64,000 nt of DNA, from contig NC_083529.1 of the NCBI RefSeq assembly GCF_032362555.1, forward strand, positions 1,054,001 to 1,118,000. The letters run 5' to 3'. The DNA is from Amyelois transitella. Taxonomy: Eukaryota; Arthropoda; Insecta; Lepidoptera; Pyralidae. A program made the translations under genes and the position numbers. This document shows, in pieces, positions 22,901 to 30,200 of this stretch. Position 1 is the stretch's first letter; every line of letters starts with the position of its first letter. The notes beneath the pieces are model-generated. The model ran no database searches, was not told the origin of the DNA, and was given only the letters and a program-made list of their open reading frames with translations.

Positions 22901-24055
22901 CTCTTTATGGACCAATAACAGACGGGCTCAGTGGTAGTGCGGTTGTCTGTTACACAGGTCCCGGGTTCGAATTCCGGATAAGGCATGATGAAAAAATTCT
23001 TGATTGTTTATCTATTAAGGTATTATTATAAAATATAGTGTCGCTGAGTATCGCTTAGTATCTCGCAACAAAAGTTTCGAACTTACTTTGAGGTTGTAAT
23101 TTGTCCTGTATATATTTATTTTAAGCGATGGGCTAGCAACCTCTCGCTATTTGAATCTCAATTCTATCATTAAGCCAAACTTAACGTGCCTTGGAGTTTT
23201 TTATGACTGTTAGCTCTGTCTACCCCGCTGGGGATGTAGACGTGATAATAGATAGATAGATAAAACTCTTTATTGCACCATGAGAGTAAAACATACAAAA
23301 CAGCACAAAGCAGATAGAGATGGTACAAGGTGGACTTATCGCTAATGCAAGCTCTTTAATTATCTGTAATGTTATATTAATTTTATTGTATTTTTATATT
23401 ATTACTAGCTGTCCCGGCAAACGTTGTTTTGCCATATAAATATGTTTTAAGTAAATTCTAGTTAAAAAAAAATGTTAAGGGTGGACAACCCTTTATTACA
23501 CTTAGAGTATGTAAAATAGATGTTAGCCGATTCTCAGACCTACTGAATATGCATGCAAAATTTGATTAAAATCGGTAATTTCGGAGGAGTACGGAGACAA
23601 TCATTGTGACACGAGAATTTTATATATACATACATACATACATAAAATCACGCCTCTTTTCCAGAGGGGTAGGCAGAGACTACCTCTTTCCACTTGCCAC
23701 GATCTCTGCACACTTCCTTCGCTTCATCCACATTCATAACTCTCTTCATGCAAGCTCGGCGGTTTCGGGCACTCTTGACCTGACCCTCTACCAGGATATT
23801 ATTTTATATATAAGAGATATTATTTTTCTTCTTATTTAACTATACAATTACAAATCTATGTTACAGGGCCGCAAACCTCAACTGTTCATCCAGACTCAAC
23901 TGTCACAGATCCACATCGACAAGTTGTTCTCTGTGCGAGTTCACAGCCCGGATTTGAGGGAGATTTTCCCCAACATCGAGAGGAGTCGCCTCAAGCGTAC
24001 CTCCTCCGCCGTGTGGCGCACTCCGCCGCAGAGGCTGCCCAAAGTCGCCGAGTGA
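4963..24055 (+). CDS. Incenp: Inner centromere protein INCENP (21 coding exons)
   Basis: Scaffold of the chromosomal passenger complex: it links the centromere-targeting module (survivin/borealin) to Aurora B kinase and activates the kinase. Coding exons: 4963-5043, 5208-5331, 6407-6621, 6998-7109, 8394-8522, 8994-9122, 10519-10622, 11566-11632, 12249-12300, 13059-13320, 14038-14184, 15368-15470, 16968-17073, 17657-17741, 18565-18675, 19210-19397, 20755-20908, 21265-21401, 21694-21791, 22460-22608, 23867-24055. They sum to 2742 nt, i.e. 913 aa, with every junction GT..AG and in phase. The N-terminus (about 1-50) matches the CEN box. The middle is basic/disordered, with Glu-Pro repeats (exon 10) and TVV-type repeats (exons 11-12). 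Residues about 610-800 are a charged Glu/Lys/Arg/Ala-rich helix (the single-alpha-helix region). The last 62 residues are the IN-box, with HIDKLF, a TSS motif at about 896-898 (the Aurora B target in the family) and the following Trp. Introns are packed with repeats. A donor-like TGATG/GTGAGT directly after the stop suggests a 3' UTR intron, with an acceptor near 24480. Confidence 0.93.
5572..5715 (-). repeat. R3 fragment (RTE-like LINE 3' end)
   Basis: It carries 'ggaggggtaggcaaagacta' and 'ttcatgcaagcttggcga', the minus-strand hallmark of the family whose best copies are at 9686-9962 and 37635-37985. Confidence 0.7.
5798..6022 (+). repeat. R2 tRNA-derived SINE, diverged
   Basis: The tRNA-like head 'gcctctgtgccgcagcggta' is followed by 'ccagggcatgatgagaaatg', a 'ggtttggacatctatct' body and a 'tactcaatctgtgtaatc' tail. 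The B-box is damaged. Confidence 0.75.
6046..6240 (-). repeat. R4 repeat, complete copy
   Basis: It runs from 'ctactattataaaggcgaaa' to 'gacgaagtcgcgggcggcct'. Other copies are at 15975-16198, 16674-16880 and 18073-18282. Type unknown; it resembles the conserved 3' region of a moth LINE or similar element. Confidence 0.75.
6686..6820 (-). repeat. R3 fragment with a LINE-type 5' lead
   Basis: It has 'ttcgctcgcc', 'ccacattcataactcttcat' and 'caagctcggcagtttc' in the R3 order. The 'gccgcaaggcattctctgcc' in front of it may be a second, unrelated repeat end. Confidence 0.5.
6811..6983. repeat. Tandem repeat, four copies of a 40/48-bp unit
   Basis: The core 'agtgatattatagacactct' starts at about 6827, 6875, 6915 and 6963. 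The unit is 48 bp, except one 40-bp copy that lacks 'ttgacctt'. The array ends about 15 bp before the acceptor of INCENP exon 4 (6998). Its first copy grew out of the R3 fragment end ('ctcttgaccttgc'). Confidence 0.85.
7159..7412. repeat. R1 fragment (+) joined to R6 (-)
   Basis: 7159-7235 is the middle of R1 ('ggccacgttcagct', 'caaatagtgacaagttg'). From 7236 the sequence is R6 in reverse ('gtctaaatcgcgcaagcaaa' to 'ggcggtcgagccgaatcaac'). Confidence 0.65.
7462..7700 (+). repeat. R1 repeat, near full length
   Basis: Canonical R1: 'catacat' lead, 'tcacgtctatattccttgcg', 'gactcaaatagtgacag', 'ccttttacgacatccatggg', and a terminal 'gtgccgggaaccacacggca'. Confidence 0.85.
7763..8241 (-). mobile_element. 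MITE, about 480 bp (copy 1)
   Basis: It begins near 'gggtgacatttaattcaact' and ends 'ttttaaatgtcaccctgtat', so the ends are imperfect inverted repeats. About 430 bp of its interior is repeated at 20229-20676 with few changes. A shorter, reversed copy with both ends intact lies at 28264-28538. No coding capacity. Ends of the CAGGGTGAC type flanked by TA suggest a Tc1/mariner-type non-autonomous element (inference). Confidence 0.75.
8618..8924 (-). repeat. R5 repeat with an inverted 3' tail
   Basis: The main copy reads in reverse from 'aagctgaagagtttgtttgt' to 'cgcggacgaagtcgcgggca'. In front of it (about 8620-8665) sits the same tail in the opposite direction, giving a head-to-head inverted repeat of roughly 40-bp arms around 8666. 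Confidence 0.75.
9133..9394 (+). repeat. R1 repeat, full length
   Basis: It follows INCENP exon 6 within 10 bp of the donor. All R1 landmarks are present, from 'tcacgtctatatcccttgcg' to 'ggtgccggaaaccacac'. Confidence 0.85.
9498..9684 (+). repeat. R7 repeat
   Basis: It runs from 'tagaatagatttattttcaa' to 'ttacaaatatagatctctta', including 'agaagaagcggcggaacaaa'. A close copy is at 16199-16377; fragments are at 26630-26735 and 60940-61060. Confidence 0.75.
9686..9962 (-). mobile_element. R3: 3' end of an RTE-like LINE
   Basis: The minus strand reads as the C-terminus of a LINE polyprotein (9762-9950: [20 protein letters not shown] and [14 protein letters not shown]), followed by a short 3' end and a (acat)n-type tail. 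This text is common at the ends of endonuclease-reverse transcriptases annotated in moth genomes. The copy is 5'-truncated. Confidence 0.75.
9990..10485 (+). repeat. R2 SINE split by an R5 insertion
   Basis: The SINE head and body occupy about 9990-10120 ('ggcctctgtgcggtagtgcg', 'ccgaatcccggccagggcat'). The SINE tail resumes at about 10392 ('atcgttgggttagtatctcg'). The 270 bp between are a complete R5 copy, so R5 inserted after the SINE. Confidence 0.8.
10121..10392 (+). repeat. R5 repeat, full copy inside a SINE
   Basis: It runs from 'tagttgtgctcgcgacttcg' to 'gctttataatataagtatag'. Other copies are at 8618-8924, 48210-48406 and 60181-60882. Confidence 0.8.
10744..10980 (+). repeat. R2 tRNA-derived SINE, best full copy
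   Basis: The head keeps a foldable D arm (gcgc/gcgc around agcggtagt) and a perfect T arm (ccggg ttcgaat cccgg, i.e. an intact B-box). A constant body follows ('catgatgagaaacgaacttt', 'cttggatgtttatctatata'), ending at 'gtaatttgtcccgtat' plus an A-rich tail. The acceptor stem pairs poorly, so this is a SINE and not a tRNA gene. Confidence 0.85.
11050..11460 (+). repeat. R1 fragment fused to R6
   Basis: R1 text (to about 11225, ending in the 'cccttaatcgcc' region) runs straight into R6 at 11227 ('cgggagcgatgattcggctc' to 'gactgatagcgtc' and a T-rich tail). Confidence 0.7.
11641..11785 (+). repeat. R1 repeat with an internal deletion
   Basis: Both ends are intact, but the middle, from after 'cagtcttgaaaac' to 'ttagtcgta', is missing. 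Confidence 0.8.
11845..11988 (-). repeat. R4 repeat, partial
   Basis: It contains 'actactgaaccgataacgat' and 'tgaagacccagaataacata' in R4 order and lacks the 'cgaagtcgcgggcgg' end. Confidence 0.7.
12352..12598 (-). repeat. R2 SINE
   Basis: Reverse copy from 'acgggacaaattacacagat' to the B-box complement 'ggattcgaacccgggacctc'; the head is truncated. Confidence 0.8.
12712..12960. repeat. R6 fragment (-) and R1 fragment
   Basis: 12712-12815 is R6 in reverse ('cgccacaagtcac', 'taaatcgcgcaagcaaatat'). From about 12825 decayed R1 text follows ('gctagcccatcgcttaaaag', 'cctatcccttg'). Confidence 0.6.
13334..13588 (+). repeat. R1 repeat, full length
   Basis: It starts within 15 bp of the exon 10 donor of INCENP, with 'atcacgtctatatcccttac', and ends 'gtgccgggaaccacacggca'. 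Confidence 0.85.
13603..13690 (-). repeat. R3 fragment
   Basis: 'tttccacttgccacgatact' and 'ataactctttttatgcaagc' follow the R3 order. Confidence 0.6.
13790..14016 (-). repeat. R2 SINE, full copy
   Basis: Reverse copy ending in 'gctgcgccacagaggcc'; an intact B-box complement is present. It ends about 20 bp before the acceptor of INCENP exon 11. Confidence 0.85.
14185..15367. other. INCENP intron 11, no repeat recognised
   Basis: About 1.2 kb of AT-rich intron. It is unusual here for lacking any of the R1-R8 families. Two copies of 'aagtgccattgattatt' lie about 80 bp apart (near 14660 and 14740). Confidence 0.5.
15730..15932 (-). repeat. R2 SINE
   Basis: Reverse copy with 'gggattcgaacccgggacct' and the end 'gccgcgccatagaggccg'. 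Confidence 0.85.
15975..16198 (-). repeat. R4 repeat, left partner of an inverted pair
   Basis: Complete R4 in reverse, ending 'gacgaagtcgcgggcggcct', directly abutting R7 at 16199. An oppositely oriented R4 lies at 16674-16880. Confidence 0.8.
16199..16627 (+). repeat. R7 carrying R6 between duplicated 70-bp ends
   Basis: R7 runs from 16199. Its end ('cagcattttcatcggacgtc' to 'cgaatgcacaa', 16331-16397) is repeated at 16552-16627 with one 8-bp insertion. The R6 end lies between the two copies (about 16398-16551). Confidence 0.7.
16674..16880 (+). repeat. R4 repeat, right partner of an inverted pair
   Basis: Forward copy from 'tagaggccgcccgcgacttc' to 'ctttataatagtagtaggat'. Confidence 0.8.
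17103..17263 (-). repeat. R1 repeat, partial
   Basis: It starts 'gtgccgtgtggttctcggca' and contains the 'gtcgtaaaaggcgactaag' block twice in slightly different forms, so it has a short internal duplication. Confidence 0.75.
17326..17582 (+). repeat. R1 repeat, full length
   Basis: It runs from 'catacatacatatggtcacg' to 'ggtgctgggaaccac'; all landmarks present. Confidence 0.85.
17753..17980 (+). repeat. R1 repeat, lacks its last 30 bp
   Basis: It starts 12 bp after the INCENP exon 14 donor with (acat)n and 'tgatcacgtctttatccctt'. Its terminal block is replaced by a small palindrome at 17999-18032. Confidence 0.8.
17999..18032. repeat. Palindrome with 15-bp arms, 4-nt loop
   Basis: The arms 'tcttgtgccacacag' (17999-18013) and 'ctgtgtggcacaaga' (18018-18032) are perfectly complementary around aata. 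The text resembles an inverted duplication of the R1 terminus. Confidence 0.85.
18073..18282 (+). repeat. R4 repeat, complete
   Basis: It runs from 'tagaggccgcccgcgacttc' to 'atttataatattagtaggat'. Confidence 0.8.
18330..18537. repeat. Chimeric R1: reverse half joined to forward half
   Basis: About 18330-18445 reads as R1 in reverse ('tgggattcttctt', 'agcaacctgttac', 'gaatctcaattccatca'). About 18446-18537 reads forward ('tatcccttagtcgcctttta' to 'ggtgccgggaaccacac'). Confidence 0.75.
18745..19025 (+). repeat. R6 repeat with an R5-like end
   Basis: It runs from 'cgggagcgatgattcggact' through 'ctttgcttgcgcgatttaga' to 'ccgcagcttcgtccgcgtga'. Compare 11227-11460 and 63205-63445. Confidence 0.75.
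19428..19633 (+). repeat. TGACCT half-site array in INCENP intron 16
   Basis: Exact TGACCT hexamers start at 19428, 19457, 19466, 19476, 19495, 19514, 19523, 19542, 19570, 19599, 19609, 19619 and 19628. One- or two-base variants fill most gaps (19485, 19504, 19532, 19551, 19580, 19590). From 19457 on, the start-to-start spacing alternates 9 and 10 bp, i.e. a degenerate repeat of about 19 bp, 'tgaccttcctgacctcacg'. TGACCT is the core half-site of many nuclear receptors. The array could be a functional response element or simply a decayed minisatellite. Confidence 0.85.
20135..20228 (-). repeat. R2 SINE fragment
   Basis: It keeps 'cagattgagttagccttgaa' and 'ttgtgttacgagatgctta' and breaks off where MITE copy 2 begins. 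Confidence 0.7.
20229..20676 (-). mobile_element. MITE copy 2, both ends lost
   Basis: It matches 7775-8215 nearly base for base ('ccccggccggcggaaaagcg', 'gctcaaacggctcagaagca'). The left terminal repeat is missing next to the SINE fragment. The right end is replaced by an AT microsatellite at 'aaaaggatg'. Confidence 0.8.
20677..20745. repeat. AT/AGAT microsatellite next to an acceptor
   Basis: About 70 bp of alternating 'atatat' and 'ctat/atag' blocks that are largely self-complementary. It ends 10 bp before the acceptor of INCENP exon 17 (20755). Confidence 0.9.
20974..21236 (-). repeat. R1 repeat, full length
   Basis: Reverse copy from 'gtgccgtgtggtgtcccggc' to 'tatagacgtgaccatatgta', between INCENP exons 17 and 18. 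Confidence 0.85.
21450..21670 (+). repeat. Second SINE-like element with R8-type tail
   Basis: The tRNA-like head has a B-box-like 'ggttcaaatccggcc'. The tail 'acatcgtgaggtacccttcc', 'actggatgtgtaaccatgat' is the reverse of the R8 end seen near 34430 and 60070. It differs from R2. Confidence 0.6.
21898..22055 (+). repeat. R3 LINE end
   Basis: Forward copy 'agcttgcatgaagagagtta' to 'aggcgtgattttatgtatgt', ending in a (atgt)n tail. It encodes the usual C-terminal MNVDEAREV text. Confidence 0.8.
22917..23262. repeat. R2 SINE (+) followed by R1 fragment (-)
   Basis: SINE at 22917-23127 with B-box 'ggttcgaattcc'; then R1 in reverse from 'gcgatgggctagcaacctct' to 'gatgtagacgtgataatag' and a (gata)n tail. 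Confidence 0.75.
23405..23800. repeat. Other LINE-like end plus R3 (-)
   Basis: 23405-23620 ('ctagctgtcccggcaaacgt' to 'cacgagaattttatatata') is a family not seen elsewhere in the window. R3 in reverse follows at 23625-23800. Confidence 0.6.
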
Positions 24056-26340
24056 TGGTGAGTTGTGCGTCTATATCCCGTACGGGGGAGACAGTGCCCT
24101 CGAATGGATTTTACGACAATACGATACAACGGTAGTAGTACACCTCTTGAAAGTATTTGGCGAGGAATTCTTATATAACAAAATACCCTTGCGGGGTAGA
24201 CAGAGCCAACAGGCTTGAAAAGACTGATTGGCCGCGTTCAGCTATTTGGCCTAATTATAGAATTGAGATTCAAATAGTGACAGGTTGCTCGCCCATCGCC
24301 TTAAAAGAATCCCAAGTTTGTAAGCCTTTCCCTTAGTCGCCTTTTACGACATCCATGGGAAAGAGATGGGGTGGTCCTATTCTTTTTTGTATTGGTGCCG
24401 GGAGCCACACGGCACTATTTTCTAATAATATTTTTTTTTTAAATTTGATTTTACCTATTATAATATTTCCATTTCTTTTCAGATATCGCGTGACATGACC
24501 TGGTCAAACGTTTCGAGTCGCTGGCGGCAATTTGTAAATAATTATTATTATTTAAACAAACAAATTGTGTTAGTTAACAGATGCTACGATAATGTAACAA
24601 TTGTGGTTCAATAGCTTTAAGATCTTTTAGGCTTGTATTGTCTAAATACTAGATTTTATAACCGCCTTAAAAAAAAGGGTAGTTCTCAGTTTCACCTGTA
24701 TGTATGTTTGTCCGCGATTATCTCGCGTGATTTTGATGCGGTTTTCAGGTATATGTTTGTTACACATAGCAGAACATATATACATACCATCACGCCCGTC
24801 TCCCATTGGGGTAGGCAGAGACTATGGATTATACATATAGGAGAAGGTTTTAAAAATTTTACCGACTTTAAAAAAGGAGGATGTCGATTGAAAGCCGTAC
24901 TCTATTGAACAAAAGTTTTCAGTTGATGCAATTCGCATTTGGTGTAATATCTGGTTGGCTTAATTTAGTATCTGTTTCATAATATACTAGATTATTTAAA
25001 TCATAATCATTTGTTCTTAGATGCGTTTGGTACATTATGTGTCTAAAACATTCCGAATGTGGTCCAATACGTGGTTAAATTCATTCGCATTTAAGCCGAT
25101 AACAATCAAATTATCGTCGAAGTTATTGTTAACTACCTTCTGGGACTAATTTTGAACGATAAATATAGCATTTTGTAAATATATTTTGCATCACTTATTT
25201 ATATATGTACTATAATGCGTGTTACAATTTGTCTAGTAAAACATTTTTTACAAAAGTATACAAAGTAATATGAGTGCCTTAAGTTTTTATGTGGGTAAAT
25301 TGTCATCATGATTCGAATTAAATGATAATCATTGATAAAATAGTTTCAGTTACTAATTTTGTAGTATATTCTTATTCTCGTTGCTAACTGATTAACTAAC
25401 CACATATAACAAGAACTCTATTGGGCGTAGGAAGCTTAAAATGATTTCAAAAGAGCTTGCAGATATTCCCACGGGAATCAAAGGGATTTTTAGGTTAATG
25501 CGGTGAGTGTCGCCTCATATACATACTCAATTTTGAACAAGCCTATTCTATGAACAAATATATGCACATTAAAATTATAAAGTCTCTTTGTTAGAAAAGA
25601 CTTTTTTTTTCATAGAGTTTCGAATAATAGAAGACAATAGAAGTGGCAAGTCCTGGTGAATGTGACGTCGCAACTGATGTTTGTGACACAAAAAGTTTTT
25701 GTATTGCAACTCAATTCTGTGATTTTTGTCACAACTTTACCAACATACAACACGTTATTTTTATAGTTTCAAGTTTAATATTGCATTGCCTAGCCCTCCT
25801 TTTTAATAGTAAGTTCTATTAAACTCCTTTTTAATAGTAAGTTCTATTAAAAAAGACAACTGTTATTATAATTTTTTATTTGAACAAATAAGGTGACAAT
25901 AACAGGTTAGAAATGGTAATAATTATATTTTTGGTAGTCGATAAGATGACAGATCTTGCATATGTCAGGTCAAGAGTATCCAGAACAGCCGAACTTGCAT
26001 GAAGAGAGTTATGAATGTGGATGAAGCGTAAGAAATATGCAAAGATCTTTGCAAGTGAAAATATGTATGTAGTCTCTGCCTACAGCTCTTAGTAAAGACT
26101 TGATTTTGTATCAGAGACATTGATAAAATGTATGTATGTCGAAATAAGAAGAGTCGGGGTGTACTAAGAGCTAATAATTGTGTAACTTTTGAGTATTTAT
26201 AGATAAAATTTATATTCCTATGACTTTGTAATCATGTAATTATTTACGTTTGTGTGGTGCGTTTCCCTTATGTGTTTTAGATTAATTTTTAAAGTTAAGA
26301 CTGTTATTCAATTTCGATATAGTAAGTTAGAATAAAAATT
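24056..26340 (+). other. INCENP 3' flank / probable 3' UTR
   Basis: A GTGAGT donor sits just after the stop and an acceptor 'ttcag' lies at about 24478-24482, with an R1 copy (24187-24412) between them. This suggests a 3' UTR intron. AATAAA at 26331-26336 followed by GT-rich text is a possible poly(A) site; nearer sites may be used instead. An R3 remnant is at 25962-26130, and a 28-bp unit is duplicated at about 25798-25853. Confidence 0.45.
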
Positions 26341-26629
26341 TACATGGAGTAACTTTGGTGTTTTATTTGCTTAATAACTTTTTAGTTTTATGTAAGTAGC
26401 TTTGACAATATGCCGAGTTGCTAGTGCTACTTCAGTTAAAATCTGACAGTATTTCAACTTAACAATTAAAAGTTCACTATCAGCTTATCAAATAAGACCC
26501 GCTCTCGTCGGAATTACCAGAAGCCGGTTAGCCATTTTCTATTTAAATTTCATCAATGGAATGAATGTATATGTCTTATCAACTCATCGGTTTACGTCAT
26601 AGAGATCAACATAAGAGTTGCTGCATTGT

Positions 26630-26735
26630 AGTTTGTACCGCCGCTTCTACTCATGCGCTTTGGAAGCGGTATTAGATATAATTAGATTTAGGTTATGTGA
26701 CGTCAACAATTGATACCTTGTATCTTTTAAAACAT
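26630..26735 (-). repeat. R7 fragment
   Basis: Reverse of R7: 'gtagtttgtaccgccgcttc', 'gcgctttggaagcggtatta', 'aattgataccttgtatc'. Confidence 0.7.
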
Positions 26736-26810
26736 TTTTAAAACAAATCAATTTAGCGTTGATAGAGAGCACTAAGAGCAAAAAAAACAACAGAATGGTC
26801 TAAAGAAAAC

Positions 26811-26816
26811 TTTATT
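26811..26816 (-). terminator. Candidate poly(A) signal of the ATP synthase gamma gene
   Basis: TTTATT on the + strand is AATAAA on the minus strand, about 460 nt past the stop codon. Confidence 0.5.
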
Positions 26817-27276
26817 ACTAAAACCACCACATTACACGACAGGCAGCCATACTTCTGAAATGTCGAACGAGTGTACATCAACCAGTAAAGGTGTTGAAGC
26901 CAGTAAGTATATGCGTGTTTACTGAGAAACGCACACTCTTCCGGGAATGTCGGCAAAGCACATTTAGATCTATAGAGTAACGGCAGTCTAGGGAATAAAT
27001 ATTATAGATACAGGTTTTTCCAATAAATGTATGAACTGGCAGTATTTGATACGTTATCTCTTTCATGCTGTTATAATAAGCGAAGGAGATGGCTATATTT
27101 TTGATGTTTCTTAACATGATATACCCCGATTACAGTAAGAACATGAACTTCCTTTTTCAAAATCCCATCCAGCAAGTTCAATTTGCATTTTTTTTCTTAA
27201 ATAATGCAATCCCATATTTTCCAGCCAATATTTCTTTTTTCAAATTCGAACCTGCCAGTCCCAAAACGTTAACTTT

Positions 27277-30200
27277 TTAATCCAAAGCGGCGGCACCAGA
27301 GATGATTTCAATCAACTCTCTGGTGATCACGGCTTGACGTGTCCTGTTGAACGTCAATGTCAACTTTTCAATCATCTCTCCCGCGTTTTTGGAGGCGTTG
27401 TCCATGGCCGTCATACGGGCCGATTGTTCGGAGCAAGCGCCCTCTTTCAAAGCGTAGAATAACATGGAGGCCAAAGAGAATTCCATGTAAGATTGGATCG
27501 TGTCGGAGTCGAGCGAGTCGTAAACTGCCAGTTTCGGTGCGGCCTGAAAAAAGATAATTGAAAAGTTTTATTTTTGTATGAACTAATCCAATTAATAATA
27601 ATAGTGGGAAACTTTAATTATCTATGGAATGATATACCAATTTTCCCATAGGAAGGGCCTTTGAATTATATCTGTTAGCAGTAGGCTTATAAACTTGGGA
27701 TACTTCTTTTAGGCAATGAGCTAGCAACCTATCACTATTTGAATCTCAATTCTAACCCAAACAGGTGAACATGGTCTATTAGTCTTCAGGACTGTTGGCT
27801 CTGTCTACCCCGCGAGGAATATAGACGTGATTGTATTTATGTTATTTCTAGGCGCAAGGCTAGGTAACTTGTCACTGTATTTGAAACTAACTTCCCTCAT
27901 TAGGCCATTCAGCTAAACATGACTATCGAGTCTTGCAACTCTCTTTCTACCCCATAAAGGATGAACACTTTATAATTACCTCAACAGACTTCTGGCTGAA
28001 CAAAGGCAGGTCCGACTGCGAGTAAGAGACAACAGAATTAAACTTGTTGTAAATGATCTTGCCGGAACCGAACTCGTAGTCCGAAGTCAACACGGCGTTG
28101 GCCAGCGTCGCCGCGTCCAAGAAAGTGGGGGGGCGGCGGCCGATCTGTCAAAAAGAATAATTTTCATAATAAATTTTATTTTTAAAGCACATGTTATAGT
28201 TCTGATGAAAAAGACACCGCCGTCACGAAAGCTGGAATGGGCGGGAATTCCAAATTAAGAAATACAGGGTGACATTTAAAACAACTGCATCCTTTTAAAC
28301 ATAGACTAAACCCATGCTTCTGAGCTGTTTGAGCCTATTTTTATTTAAATTAAACGTCATCATTTTCACATTTAAAAAACTAAACTAACTAAAAAAATAA
28401 AAGTATCAACTTTTATTTTTTTAGTACTTTCTGAAATATGAAACCGATATTTTTCTTTTGACGTTTTTAAATATCCTTTAGATGAGTACACTTAACAGTT
28501 AAATTTATGCAGTTGAATTAAAAGTCACCCTGTATAAGAATAAAGCAAAAATATTGGTCGAGGTTTTACTTGATACGGGCCATAATTGTTCTAAAGTTGG
28601 GTCTTGGTTCTGCAATAATGAAAAAAATAGAGACCCAATGCCAGCATTGTCAAGAGACTAGAAGAGAGGGAACATTGCAAGCTTTGATAAGCATAAAATG
28701 AATGTTTTTAAAATAAAAAATATTTTTTGCCCTTCTACTTGACATGAGTGCACATGTAACAGTGCAGTTCTGAATGTAATAATCATGAGATGTCGTAATT
28801 GAAAGGCAGGTTGAACCAAGACCAATTTTTTTATTCAATACCCACAAATAAATGACATGCACCAATAATAATCACAACATCTTTCCCTCACAAAAAAAAA
28901 ATTAACAGAAAAAAAAAATTAAAATAATTTGTTATGTTATGAGTCAGCAACTTAAACAATAATATACATAGAGAAAAAAAAAAAAAACAAGAAAAATAAA
29001 CATATAACCGACTTCAATACTACATACCTTAATATATATATATTATATATCTAGATTAATGTATATTTTTACAGTTTTTTATAAAGGCTAATCTTATCAT
29101 TGTAATTTTTATGGGATCACCGCTGATATATATAAGCCCTTTTAAACAAAAATATATTAATCGAAAATTTGGAAAAAAAAATGACTAAGAAAATTGGTGA
29201 ACATACATACAAAAATAAAAATACTTACATACATTTAATTTTATGAAGTCGGACAATTAACAATAACAGCTTGGGTGAAGTAACATAGTACAATCTTTTA
29301 TACCAATTTTATACAATTCTAATTTTAAGCTCAGATTGCATTATGATTTATTTTTCCCTATTTAGTTTGGCAATAATAGTGCGGGCCGCCTCAGCCGCCG
29401 GTCTGCGCGCGCGATCTAACCGGCCTTTCAAAATATCACCCCGGGAGTCCTCAGAGAGACGCGACCCATCCCCGCTGGTTAAAACAAACGTAGGATCATC
29501 TGCGTTGTCCTCACTTTCGGCCATGGACCAATCCTCTTCCTCGTAATGTTCTTGCTCCTCGGGCGTATATTGGGATGGAGAAGAAAGAGCTGCCTCCACA
29601 TTAATTAAATGGCGTCTATTTCTTCTGTACCGCTTTCCTGTTGAGTCTATTACGAAGTAGGAGCGTGGTTGTGGCGCCCGCGCCTGGACGCGCGCGTGCT
29701 TCCTGTCTCCGGCGTCCACCATCACCACACGTTGCCCAGCCCGCAGCTCCGGCAACGCTCGTGCTCGTTTATCATAGTGCTGTTTGTCGCGGGCTTGCTT
29801 GCTTGTGATAGCCTTATAATCGTCACGGTTGTCACGGCTGGGTTGCAGTTTACAGTCGTGAGATGGGAGCCTGGAATTAAGCCTGCGTCCCATAAGTAAC
29901 TGAGATGGTGAGCTAATTCCATCCCTGGGAGTTGTTCTAAGGTTTAGCAACCCTAAATAGAAATCAGAACCAGATGACAAAGATTTGGTTAACATATTTT
30001 TAACTATGTGTACTGCCTTCTCACTTCGTCCATTTGATACCGGATATTTCGGCGAACTCGTAACATGTTTGAACCCCCATTGCTTACTAAATGTAGCAAA
30101 TTCCTTCGAGGCATACGCTGGCCCATTATCAGTTATCAGTTCCTGTGGGATGCCGTGCCTTGCAAATTGATCCTTCATCGCTGTTATGACTGTCTTGCTA

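Noticed and set aside
24633-24908. 91-codon frame after INCENP as a separate gene
   Set aside because: Lies in the probable 3' UTR, contains an R3 scrap and has no coding character.
29669-29899. Plus-strand frames opposite the LTR element
   Set aside because: Shadows of the gag-pol frame, which explains the whole stretch with complete motifs.
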